Both the position numbers and the translations under genes were made by a program. The notes under the pieces were generated by a model that saw only the letters and a list, made by a program, of their open reading frames with translations, made no database searches and had not been told where the DNA came from. DNA of 5,932 nucleotides, from the NCBI GenBank assembly GCA_007571275.1, contig RKRS01000192.1, positions 1 through 5,932 of the forward strand. The letters run 5' to 3'. The stretch comes from Dehalococcoidia bacterium (GTDB taxonomy: Bacteria > Chloroflexota > Dehalococcoidia > Bin125). Shown piece after piece: positions 1 through 5,759 of the stretch; position 1 is the first letter of the stretch; each line of letters starts with the position of its first letter.

Positions 1-521
1 GGCTGAAGATTCCGCAGTCTCGGGAGACGCGTTGGTTCGTCCCAACTGCTGCGCTTACGGCATTCGAGACAGCAGAACAATTCTGGGCATCGATGGGATT
101 GCTGGGCCGTGAACCAGACATGGTGGATTGGTTGCCGAAGTCGGTGGGGCTGAACCGGCAGGAACGCGTAGGCCTCGAGTCCGGAGCGCAACTACGCGAG
201 TTGCGACGAAGCATCGGCGGCATGCAACGTCCGTCCTCAGTCGCGAGAGCGCTGAAGCGCTTCCCAGACAGCGTCACATCTGTAGCCGCGCGGATTTGGA
301 ACGGAGCCTCTGGCGCGGCGGTCTCTGACTATCTGGAGCGGCGTTCTAGTATCCACTCACCGATCTCTTCACACCGACTGATCGAACTCGGCGTCGAGCG
401 CGGCCCTGCTCTGGGTCAGTGGCTTGAGCGCATCGAGGCGGCGATCTGGGATGGTGAACTTGATCTCGATGACTCGTCATCTGTCACGCGGATGGAACAG
501 CGGATACGATTGTCGCGATGA
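1..521 (+). CDS. Probable CCA tRNA nucleotidyltransferase / poly(A) polymerase family protein, C-terminal part (5' end outside window)
   Basis: The reading frame is open from base 3 to the TGA at 519-521, so 172 codons are visible and the start lies upstream of the window; the ATG at 93 is internal. The nucleotidyltransferase and HD parts are not visible. What is seen is a helical, Arg/Leu-rich tail. At visible residues about 119-152 (bases 357-458) it carries a segment 'SHRLIELGVERGPALGQWL' followed by 'IEAAIWDGEL'. This resembles the C-terminal signature of class II CCA-adding enzymes and bacterial poly(A) polymerases, where a conserved Leu-x-x-x-Gly-x-x-x-Gly-Pro run precedes a helix ending in Asp-Gly. 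Family members add or repair the 3' CCA of tRNA in the cytoplasm. The last four bases overlap the next gene (ATGA), so the two are probably translationally coupled. CCA addition versus poly(A) addition cannot be decided from this fragment. Confidence 0.6.
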   Translation, partial: LKIPQSRETRWFVPTAALTAFETAEQFWASMGLLGREPDMVDWLPKSVGLNRQERVGLESGAQLRELRRSIGGMQRPSSVARALKRFPDSVTSVAARIWNGASGAAVSDYLERRSSIHSPISSHRLIELGVERGPALGQWLERIEAAIWDGELDLDDSSSVTRMEQRIRLSR

Positions 522-862
522 CTACTGACGCCACTATCTCCGAAGACGCTTGGCCCTGCTCCGTATGCGGCGAGCCGGCCGCTCCCGATGCGCGCTCGGA
601 CTGCTATCGCTGCGGCGAGTATTTCCATCTGCGTCTGACGACCACAGCGACCGGGCCCGATTGCGGCGACGTCTGGATCGATGATGAGGTGATGGCGCTG
701 CAGTTCGCTTGTCAAAACTGTCTCATGGAGCAAGCGGGCGAAATGGCTCCAAACGATGCTGAGCCTCCCGCCCCGGAGCCTCAAGAACCTCCGGAGCAAC
801 CCAGGGCCCAGAGGGCAGCGCGGGGAGCGACGGCGCGGGACCTCGCCCGGCGGAGGCGCTAG
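518..862 (+). CDS. Small C4HC3 treble-clef (RING/PHD-like) zinc-finger protein, function unknown
   Basis: A 114-residue protein whose ATG overlaps the previous stop codon (ATGA); no good ribosome binding site is seen, consistent with translational coupling. The N-terminal 70 residues hold Cys14-x2-Cys17, Cys29-x2-Cys32, His37, Cys49 and Cys65-x2-Cys68. This is a C4-H-C3 order with 'CYRCGEYFH' strongly recalling the central Cys-x2-Cys-x4-His of PHD and RING fingers, which bind two zinc ions in a cross-braced fold. Prokaryotic RING/treble-clef families are known, and such domains usually mediate protein contacts or act beside ubiquitin-like systems; no E1, E2, ubiquitin-like or JAB gene is visible here. 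Residues 78-95 are Pro/Glu-rich and probably disordered, and residues 96-114 are Arg/Ala-rich and end in four arginines. The enzymatic role, if any, is unknown. An ordinary zinc ribbon pair is the alternative. Confidence 0.7.
   Translation: MTTDATISEDAWPCSVCGEPAAPDARSDCYRCGEYFHLRLTTTATGPDCGDVWIDDEVMALQFACQNCLMEQAGEMAPNDAEPPAPEPQEPPEQPRAQRAARGATARDLARRRR
852..856 (+). promoter_or_regulatory. Ribosome binding site GGAGG for the GTG start at 864
   Basis: GGAGG lies 7 nt before GTG 864, inside the last codons of the zinc-finger gene. It is the reason for choosing GTG 864 as the start of the next gene. The alternative ATG at 756 in the same frame would give 36 extra low-complexity residues lying out of frame over the zinc-finger gene. 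Confidence 0.7.
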
Positions 863-863
863 G

Positions 864-1163
864 GTGCCACGCCAGCGACCGCGCAGACGTCGCAGAAGAA
901 GTACTGTAAGCACGCCTCAGGCAACCACGCCCAGCGCTGATTCGCCGCTCGTACGGACAACAGAGACGAAACGACGTTCGTGGATGCCCACCGCAGGCAT
1001 CGTCACGGCGCTGGGTTTGGGCATCTGGGCTGGCTGGACATTCGCGCTCGCCGGAGGGATCGCCGAGAACGTTGCGCTGTGGGTCGGTGTGGTGATGGCT
1101 GGGCTCGGCGGTGGACGCCTGTTCCGACGGTCGTTGCAGGCCCGTCGCGAGCGTCGACGCTAG
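864..1163 (+). CDS. Small arginine-rich protein with two predicted membrane helices, function unknown
   Basis: A 99-residue protein starting at GTG 864, one base after the upstream TAG and 7 nt after a GGAGG site. The N-terminal 12 residues include an unbroken run of six arginines (R7-R12). A Thr/Ser/Pro-rich linker follows to about residue 35. Two hydrophobic segments, about residues 41-63 and 67-84, are separated by a short turn with Glu68-Asn69, and the tail is again very basic, ending in 'RRERRR'. By the positive-inside rule both termini should face the cytoplasm, giving a helical hairpin in the membrane. The basic ends could bind nucleic acid, ribosomes or acidic lipids; that is inference. 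I do not recognise a family. Its tight packing behind the zinc-finger gene suggests the two products work together or are made in fixed ratio. Confidence 0.65.
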   Translation: MPRQRPRRRRRRSTVSTPQATTPSADSPLVRTTETKRRSWMPTAGIVTALGLGIWAGWTFALAGGIAENVALWVGVVMAGLGGGRLFRRSLQARRERRR

Positions 1164-1179
1164 GCGATTGTCTATTCGA

Positions 1180-1599
1180 CTATTCCCGCGTCAGATTGAT
1201 TCCGCTGCCCTGGACCGAATCGAGACGGATCACCACGGCCGTACCCGTCCGTTCCATGTCACGCGCCTTCTCCAGCGCATGTTGGCCTTCCCAAATCTGA
1301 TCGCGTTCGGTTGAATCAGTTGTGACGGCAGCCTGTCCGCGGAAAATGTAGAACTTCCTCGACGGCATGTTCGTATAGAGCATCGCAACGCTGGGATTCT
1401 CGGCGATGGCGTTCAGCGTGGATGAGGGCTCACCACGCACCCAGATCGCGAGCGCATCATCACCGAACGTCTGCGCGCTACCACGGAAGCTGACCACCGG
1501 CTCTGAGTCGGCGCCGACCGCGACAAAAGACAGGGGAAAGCCTTCATCGAGCGCGCCGTTGACACGATCGCGGACATCATCGGGAATGACCAGGGACAT
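1180..1599 (-). CDS. Pyridoxamine 5'-phosphate oxidase-like (split beta-barrel flavin-binding fold) protein
   Basis: A 139-residue protein from ATG 1599, chosen because GAGGAG (1607-1612) sits 7 nt upstream; an upstream ATG at 1647 would overlap the preceding gene by 44 nt. The pattern is typical of the small PNPOx-like family: an N-terminal helix, then strand 'PLSFVAVGADSEPVVSFRG' (residues 22-40), strand 'ALAIWVRG' (about 49-56), a helix with 'TLNAIAENPSVAMLY', then 'RKFYIFRGQAAV', and a final helix and strand. Members bind FMN, F420 or heme at the dimer interface and act as reductases, oxidases or cofactor carriers; true pyridoxine-phosphate oxidases are longer with extra conserved residues, so PLP synthesis is not implied. 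It is last in the PHP-dinG-GNAT operon, 4 nt after the GNAT stop. Substrate and cofactor cannot be read from the sequence. Confidence 0.8.
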   Translation of the reverse strand: MSLVIPDDVRDRVNGALDEGFPLSFVAVGADSEPVVSFRGSAQTFGDDALAIWVRGEPSSTLNAIAENPSVAMLYTNMPSRKFYIFRGQAAVTTDSTERDQIWEGQHALEKARDMERTGTAVVIRLDSVQGSGINLTRE

Positions 1600-1603
1600 G
1601 GGA

Positions 1604-2155
1604 TTACTCCTCGCGGCTCGGCGCATCGATTGCATCGATGGATTCAAGTGGACGCTGCATCCAGAGCGCGCCTCTTGCTACGCCCGTGGGTTGGTCGGCC
1701 GGGTGGACCAACACTGACCGAAGCGGCGTGTAACCCAAGCGTAGCCAGAAGTAGAGCGCCACTCCATTGTCGGCAGGCAACGGCGCAAGAGCGACGGTCG
1801 CGCCAACGCTCTGCGCAGCCTGTTCGAGGAGGGGAACCGAAGCGCCGCCGTAACCGTAGGCTCGCCACGGCGCATTGACCGCCAGCCACGTCCAGATCAG
1901 CGCTCGGGACGCCTGGGAGTCAGTTAGCTCCACCAGCTTGCCGCAGAGCGCGCCGACCACGTCGCCGTCGCCGACGATCCACCAGCCCAGATCTCCGTCG
2001 TCGAGGCGATCCTGGAGAACGCAGGGAGCTGCACGACCCGCGATAGCCTGAGCCGCTTCATCGAGCCAATCTGCATCGACGACATCACCGTCAAATTGAC
2101 GCAGGCCAGCACGCTCGCCCTGGATCAATCTTGGCCACTTGGCATCAGTGATCAC
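1604..2155 (-). CDS. GNAT-family N-acetyltransferase
   Basis: A 183-residue protein starting at GTG 2155, which overlaps the dinG stop codon as GTGA; no separate ribosome binding site is visible, so translation is probably coupled to dinG. The N-terminal half has a WxxxxG-type strand pair ('GWWIVGDGDVVGALCG', residues 57-72). The acetyl-CoA pyrophosphate loop is seen as Arg98-x-x-Gly101-x-Gly103-Gly104-Ala on the strand-loop-helix beginning 'LIWTWLAVNAPWR'. Motif B follows with Asn130 and 'ALYFWLRLGYTPL' (residues 133-145), the usual helix and strand that close the fold. These features define a GNAT enzyme that transfers an acetyl group from acetyl-CoA to an amine. The acceptor (small molecule, antibiotic, protein N-terminus or lysine) is not identifiable. 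The C-terminus has a short 'SIDAIDA' repeat encoded by a 7-8 bp direct repeat. Confidence 0.85.
   Translation of the reverse strand: MITDAKWPRLIQGERAGLRQFDGDVVDADWLDEAAQAIAGRAAPCVLQDRLDDGDLGWWIVGDGDVVGALCGKLVELTDSQASRALIWTWLAVNAPWRAYGYGGASVPLLEQAAQSVGATVALAPLPADNGVALYFWLRLGYTPLRSVLVHPADQPTGVARGALWMQRPLESIDAIDAPSREE
1607..1612 (-). promoter_or_regulatory. Ribosome binding site GAGGAG for the PNPOx-like gene
   Basis: On the minus strand GAGGAG lies 7 nt before ATG 1599, overlapping the last codons of the GNAT gene (two Glu codons read GAG GAG). It settles the start of the downstream gene in favour of 1599 over 1647. Confidence 0.75.
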
Positions 2156-4920
2156 CGCGACTGGCCGATCGGAGGGAGAAAATCGCGCAAGTCGTTCGCC
2201 ACTTCAGCAATTGGCATCCGAATCACCGGAGCCGGTGGCAAGGCGTCCAGGAAATGGTGTCCATATCGTTTACGAATGACGCGTCCATCGAGGATGACCG
2301 CCGCGCCGATATCGGATTGGGTACGAATCAACCTGCCCATGCCCTGGCGGAACTGAAGCACTGCGGCCGGCAACGAGAACTCCAGGAACTCGTTCCTGTA
2401 CTGTTCACCGCGAGCCTTGAGCACCGGATCGTTTGGTGGCGCAAAGGGTAAGCGAGGCACGATCAGCAGCGACAGGGCGTCACCAGGAATGTCGACGCCA
2501 GTCCACAGCGCGGCAACCCCAAAGACGACGGACTTCGGATCACGACGGAGCGCATCAACGATCGCAGCCGGAGCGCCATCGCGCCCCTGTCTGAGCAGAA
2601 CCAGGCCAGCCTGCTCCAGATCCTGACCGATTCGCTTCGCCACCTGATCCATGGCGCTGTAGGAACGAAACAGCACCATGGTCCGCCCCCCCGCGACGAT
2701 CGACAGGGTTTTCACGGCATGGGCGACTGAATCATGATGTTCAGGATCGTTCGCATCGAGGCTATCCGTTGGTACGTAGATGCGACAGCGTCGCGCATAG
2801 TCGAATGGTGAGCCATATTGCGCTTCAGCCGCATCCTTAATCCCGAGCCGATCGCGCAGATAGCTAAACGCGTCGTGATCCTGCTCGTTCGTCGCCAGCG
2901 TCGCGCCGGTCAGGACGGCCGCGTGACGTTCCTGCCAAAGCGGCTGCAAGTGCGTAGCAATGCTCAGCGGCGCGGTGTGCACGCTGGTCGAGCCAGACTT
3001 CCGATGCTCCCGTGTGACCCAATCAACGTCGTCGTAGGAGTACTCGGTCATGGCGCGGTTGAGGTGTTGCCTGCGGTCTGACAGCTCATCCAGCAGATTC
3101 CGCGCTTCAATCGTCAGTGACTGCAGCGCCCGTTCTTCTTCACCGTGCTTCCCTATCGCCGCCGAGCTGGAATCCTTGACAATTGCTTCGACAGCCTCCG
3201 CCAACTGGCCCAACAACGCGTGCGTGCCCTCCCAGAGCAGCTCCAGGTCCGACCAGGCCTCAGTATTGCGAGTGGCCTGACTGAGGATGACTCGGTCCTC
3301 ATTTCCACGCTGGTGGTCGGCGTACTCGCTGGCAAAGGAGCCGATCTGATCAAACAACCCTTGTAACGGGACCTCAGCTTGGGCGGCTGTCTGCTTCAGA
3401 CGCTGCGGCGCCGTGCGCAGTCCTGCTCGCTCAGCGACCTGGACCAGCGAGTCGGGACCTTCGACCCCTCGTTGGATCATGTGGAGCATCCAGGGCTCAT
3501 TCATCTCCAACGACAGCTGGTCCGTTGCAACCCCCTCCAGGGCATGTGACTCGTCCACGATGACAACGGCGGAGTCGGGCAACGTGACAGAGCCAGTGAC
3601 CAGAGATCGGACCAAGAGCGCGTGATTGGCGATCACGATGTGCGAGCTGGCCGCCTCTCGCTGGATCCGTGAGAGAAAACAAGCGCCATTTGTTACATAC
3701 TGGCAGCCGGGATCAGAGAGACACGGCGTGTCGCGTGCGGTGAGCTGCTCCCACTGCTGGAGCATTGGCGTCGGGAGCCGCAGCTCGGCTCTATCGCCGC
3801 GCTCGGTCGTGGAGCGCCAAACCGCCGCCCGAGCCAACAGCAGGGGATCTTGCCAGTCGGTCACCCGTCCCAGTTCCCGATCGACTTTCTCCTGACACAG
3901 ATAGTTGTCGCGCCCTTTCACGACAGTTGATTTCAGCGCCTCCGCAGCCTCGGGAGAAACACCAGCGATGAGTCTGCGGGCAAACTCGACATCCTTGCTC
4001 TCCAGTTGCTGCTGCAGATTGATGGTGTGCGTGCTCACGATCACCGTGTTGCCGGTCTTGAGCGCCCACAACGCAGCGGGAACCAGATACGCCAGTGACT
4101 TGCCGGTGCCGGTGCCGGCCTCAACGATCAACGTGCCGCCGCCTTGCAGGGTGTCGGCGACATCGCGAGCCATGTCCAGTTGCTCAGCTCGCTCCTCGAA
4201 GCGTTCGTCCGAAACCGACGCGAATGCCTGGGTGGTCAGCTCGGCCAGCGAGCCTCGGGGCAGATTAGCCCGCTCAAGCGGGCCATACGGGCGGATCGTT
4301 TCACGATGCGATGAGGCGACTCTGGCTGCGCCGAGGGACCACTGGCGCAGTATTCTGCCCGGGCTCCAGAACAGGTCCTGACTGGCAATCTCATCCAGGG
4401 CGTCGCGGGCCGACAGAGGTAGGCGGGTAAAGAGGTTCCCGAGGCTCACGAACACCTGACGGGCGGCCTCGGCGTCGGCGAGCGCCCGGTGAGCGTCCTG
4501 GAGGTCAATGTCATATCGGCTGCAGAGGTCACCGAGCCGATGCGATGGCGCTGCGGGATCGATGATTTGCGCGAGCGGCAGGGTGTCGATTGATGGCCTG
4601 GCGGACTTGATGCCTTCCGCTTCGAGGAAGCGCTCGTCGAATTGAATGTTGTGCCCGATCAGGGTCGCGCCGTCCAGTAGATTACGTACCTGCTCCTCGA
4701 TCTCGGACCAGATCGGGGCATCAGCGAGCATCGCGGGGGTGATACCCGTCATCCGCTGCACCCGCAGCGGCGGCATCTCCAGTGGGCGAACCAGGGAGCT
4801 CCAGCGCTCAAGCACACGCTCAGGCGTGCAGCGCACAATCCCCACTTCGATGATCTCATCGAAACCGGGCTTGAGACCCGTCATTTCCAGATCGATGGCA
4901 GCGTAAACCTGCTCTGACAC
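2152..4920 (-). CDS. dinG: DnaQ-DinG fusion: DEDDh 3'-5' exonuclease plus XPD/DinG-type iron-sulfur helicase
   Basis: A 922-residue protein from GTG 4920; nothing upstream fits the family better, and the first exonuclease strand begins at residue 6. Residues 1-165 form a DEDDh exonuclease with all catalytic residues: Asp10 and Glu12 ('AIDLEMTG'), Asp95 ('GHNIQFD'), His144 and Asp149 ('AHRALADAEA'). After a linker (166-240) comes the superfamily 2 helicase: Walker A 'AGTGTGKS' (268-275), motif Ia at 293-306, 'DESH' box (456-459), 'TGATL' motif III, 'WTGVDIPG' (806-813) and motif VI 'QFRQGMGRLIR' (856-866). Between Walker A and the DESH box, Cys342, Cys400, Cys406 and Cys414 match the four ligands of the 4Fe-4S cluster of XPD/DinG helicases ('KGRDNYLC'). 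E. coli DinG unwinds DNA, D-loops, R-loops and G-quadruplexes 5'-3'; here a repair or replication-conflict role in the cytoplasm is likely. The gene ends in a GTGA overlap with the acetyltransferase gene. Confidence 0.93.
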   Translation of the reverse strand: MSEQVYAAIDLEMTGLKPGFDEIIEVGIVRCTPERVLERWSSLVRPLEMPPLRVQRMTGITPAMLADAPIWSEIEEQVRNLLDGATLIGHNIQFDERFLEAEGIKSARPSIDTLPLAQIIDPAAPSHRLGDLCSRYDIDLQDAHRALADAEAARQVFVSLGNLFTRLPLSARDALDEIASQDLFWSPGRILRQWSLGAARVASSHRETIRPYGPLERANLPRGSLAELTTQAFASVSDERFEERAEQLDMARDVADTLQGGGTLIVEAGTGTGKSLAYLVPAALWALKTGNTVIVSTHTINLQQQLESKDVEFARRLIAGVSPEAAEALKSTVVKGRDNYLCQEKVDRELGRVTDWQDPLLLARAAVWRSTTERGDRAELRLPTPMLQQWEQLTARDTPCLSDPGCQYVTNGACFLSRIQREAASSHIVIANHALLVRSLVTGSVTLPDSAVVIVDESHALEGVATDQLSLEMNEPWMLHMIQRGVEGPDSLVQVAERAGLRTAPQRLKQTAAQAEVPLQGLFDQIGSFASEYADHQRGNEDRVILSQATRNTEAWSDLELLWEGTHALLGQLAEAVEAIVKDSSSAAIGKHGEEERALQSLTIEARNLLDELSDRRQHLNRAMTEYSYDDVDWVTREHRKSGSTSVHTAPLSIATHLQPLWQERHAAVLTGATLATNEQDHDAFSYLRDRLGIKDAAEAQYGSPFDYARRCRIYVPTDSLDANDPEHHDSVAHAVKTLSIVAGGRTMVLFRSYSAMDQVAKRIGQDLEQAGLVLLRQGRDGAPAAIVDALRRDPKSVVFGVAALWTGVDIPGDALSLLIVPRLPFAPPNDPVLKARGEQYRNEFLEFSLPAAVLQFRQGMGRLIRTQSDIGAAVILDGRVIRKRYGHHFLDALPPAPVIRMPIAEVANDLRDFLPPIGQSR

Positions 4921-4948
4921 GCCCCGAACCAGTATCAGTTATCGATGA

Positions 4949-5680
4949 CTAGGGCGCCTCGTCGGTAGCGCAAGGCCCGAAGGGGCGAAACTCTCCGATG
5001 TTGAGACCTTCGTAACAGATCGTCGCGCCGTCGTGGAGGAGCTGAATCGTCTGCTCGGGGCAGGTCAGCGGCTCGGGAAATACCGTTGCGTAACTGCCGA
5101 TCCCGGAGGTCGAATGCGCGTCAGAACCGCCCGTCACAGGCTTGCCGAGAATACGCGCAACTTCAAGGGCAAAGAGATTCTCACGCCGCGTGTTGCCTCC
5201 GTTGCCAACCTCAATACCGTGAACGACCCGGAACACGTGCATACGCTCGGCCGCTTCTTCGGGGGTCATTGAAAATGGCTCTTCACCGCGACGGCGGAAG
5301 GTGACCGGATCGAAGAAATGACGGAACGGATGCGCAACGGACATGAACGCCCCGATTTCGTCGCAGACCTCGCGGAGCCGCTCCGCCGAGCGGATTCCTG
5401 GATAGTACTGGTCAATGCCGAAGACGACGATGTGCCCGAGATCAGTCGAGACCTCCATGCCGGGGTTGAGATAGATCCCGGCGTCGCGCATCTCGTTGTT
5501 GTAGGTGTTCCAGTCGTATCGCTCCCAGACCCGATCATGTTCGGTCAGGTTGATTCCGGTCAGCCCGATGCGGTTGGCCTCGGACAGGAGATCAGCGGGT
5601 TGCAACGCCGAGTCGGCAGCGCCGCGTACGGTGTGAATGTGTGCGTCCAGGATCGTGCCGGGCATCGACTGAGGATCCAC
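4949..5680 (-). CDS. PHP-domain metal-dependent phosphoesterase
   Basis: A 243-residue protein starting at GTG 5680, 5 nt after GGAG; an internal ATG at 5665 would remove five residues without touching the fold. The PHP metal-binding motifs are complete: His14-x-His16 ('DAHIH'), Glu47-His48-Asp49 ('TEHD'), Glu76 ('PGMEVS'), His83, His117 ('AHPF'), Glu157 ('GIEVGN') and Asp187-x-His189 ('GGSDAHS'). The PHP fold uses three metal ions (Zn, Mn or Fe) to hydrolyse phosphoesters; stand-alone members include histidinol phosphatases, the TrpH/YciV oligonucleotide and 3',5'-bisnucleotide phosphatases. The C-terminal half resembles the PHP-associated domain of stand-alone enzymes, not the polymerase-linked ones. 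It is the first gene of the operon and lies 28 nt upstream of dinG, which makes a nucleotide or oligonucleotide substrate plausible but unproven. Confidence 0.85.
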   Translation of the reverse strand: MDPQSMPGTILDAHIHTVRGAADSALQPADLLSEANRIGLTGINLTEHDRVWERYDWNTYNNEMRDAGIYLNPGMEVSTDLGHIVVFGIDQYYPGIRSAERLREVCDEIGAFMSVAHPFRHFFDPVTFRRRGEEPFSMTPEEAAERMHVFRVVHGIEVGNGGNTRRENLFALEVARILGKPVTGGSDAHSTSGIGSYATVFPEPLTCPEQTIQLLHDGATICYEGLNIGEFRPFGPCATDEAP

Positions 5681-5685
5681 TGGGG

Positions 5686-5689
5686 CTCC
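5686..5689 (-). promoter_or_regulatory. Ribosome binding site GGAG for the PHP-domain gene
   Basis: On the minus strand GGAG is followed by five bases (cccca) and GTG 5680. The internal ATG at 5665 is preceded by 'GGATCCTCAGTC', with no comparable site at good spacing, so GTG 5680 is preferred. Confidence 0.6.
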
Positions 5690-5710
5690 AGCTCTAGGGG
5701 CGAATAAGGT

Positions 5711-5726
5711 TACTCAGCTGAGTATA
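5711..5726 (-). promoter_or_regulatory. Putative -10 element (TATACT) overlapped by a perfect 14-bp palindrome, possible operator of the PHP-dinG operon
   Basis: Reading the minus strand, TATACT (5726-5721) matches the sigma-70 -10 consensus at five of six positions and lies about 40 nt before the PHP start codon. TACTCAGCTGAGTA (5711-5724) is a perfect inverted repeat that shares four bases with this -10 and would cover the predicted transcription start near 5714. That is the usual place for a repressor operator. No convincing -35 is seen; the region at the expected distance is GC-rich. The palindrome is seen directly, while promoter and operator roles are inference. Confidence 0.4.
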
Positions 5727-5735
5727 CGCACCCCT

Positions 5736-5759
5736 GCGCCGCGCACCGCAGCACGGCGC
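5736..5759 (-). terminator. GC-rich hairpin after the upstream membrane-protein gene, possible terminator without U-tract
   Basis: On the minus strand GCGCCGTGC (5759-5751) pairs with GCGCGGCGC (5744-5736) over nine base pairs, one of them a G-T wobble, around the six-base loop TGCGGT. It begins on the last base of the TAG of the gene entering from the right edge. No run of T follows ('AGGGGTGCG'), so a standard intrinsic terminator is doubtful; it may act as an mRNA 3'-end stabiliser, a terminator of the U-tract-less kind, or have no role. Confidence 0.35.

Noticed and set aside
756..863. Upstream extension of the membrane protein to ATG 756
   Set aside because: The added 36 residues are low-complexity Gly/Pro/Arg out of frame over the zinc-finger gene, and GTG 864 has a much better ribosome binding site.
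416..913. A 165-codon minus-strand open frame opposite the nucleotidyltransferase, zinc-finger and small membrane genes
   Set aside because: Its composition is Arg/Leu/Ser-rich with no domain, and it lies antisense to two frames with clear conserved patterns; long antisense frames are expected at this GC content.
1624..1640. CATCGAT direct repeat containing an 8-bp palindrome
   Set aside because: It encodes the Ile-Asp-Ala-Ile-Asp end of the acetyltransferase; too short and too simple to call a site.
1600..1647. ATG 1647 as start of the PNPOx-like gene
   Set aside because: It would overlap the GNAT gene by 44 nt and add 16 residues outside the fold; GAGGAG at correct spacing marks ATG 1599.
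4104..4119. GCCGGT tandem repeat
   Set aside because: It is the codon run for Gly-Thr-Gly-Thr-Gly in the Walker A motif of DinG, not a separate repeat.
3905..4381. A 158-codon plus-strand frame opposite dinG
   Set aside because: Ser/Arg-rich shadow of the helicase gene with no motif.
4921..4948. Possible internal promoter (TGATACT) in the gap before dinG
   Set aside because: Only a partial -10 match, no -35, and the short same-strand gap is explained by an operon.
5318..5707. A 129-codon plus-strand frame opposite the PHP gene
   Set aside because: The PHP frame carries all metal ligands; this one is an antisense shadow with no recognisable feature.
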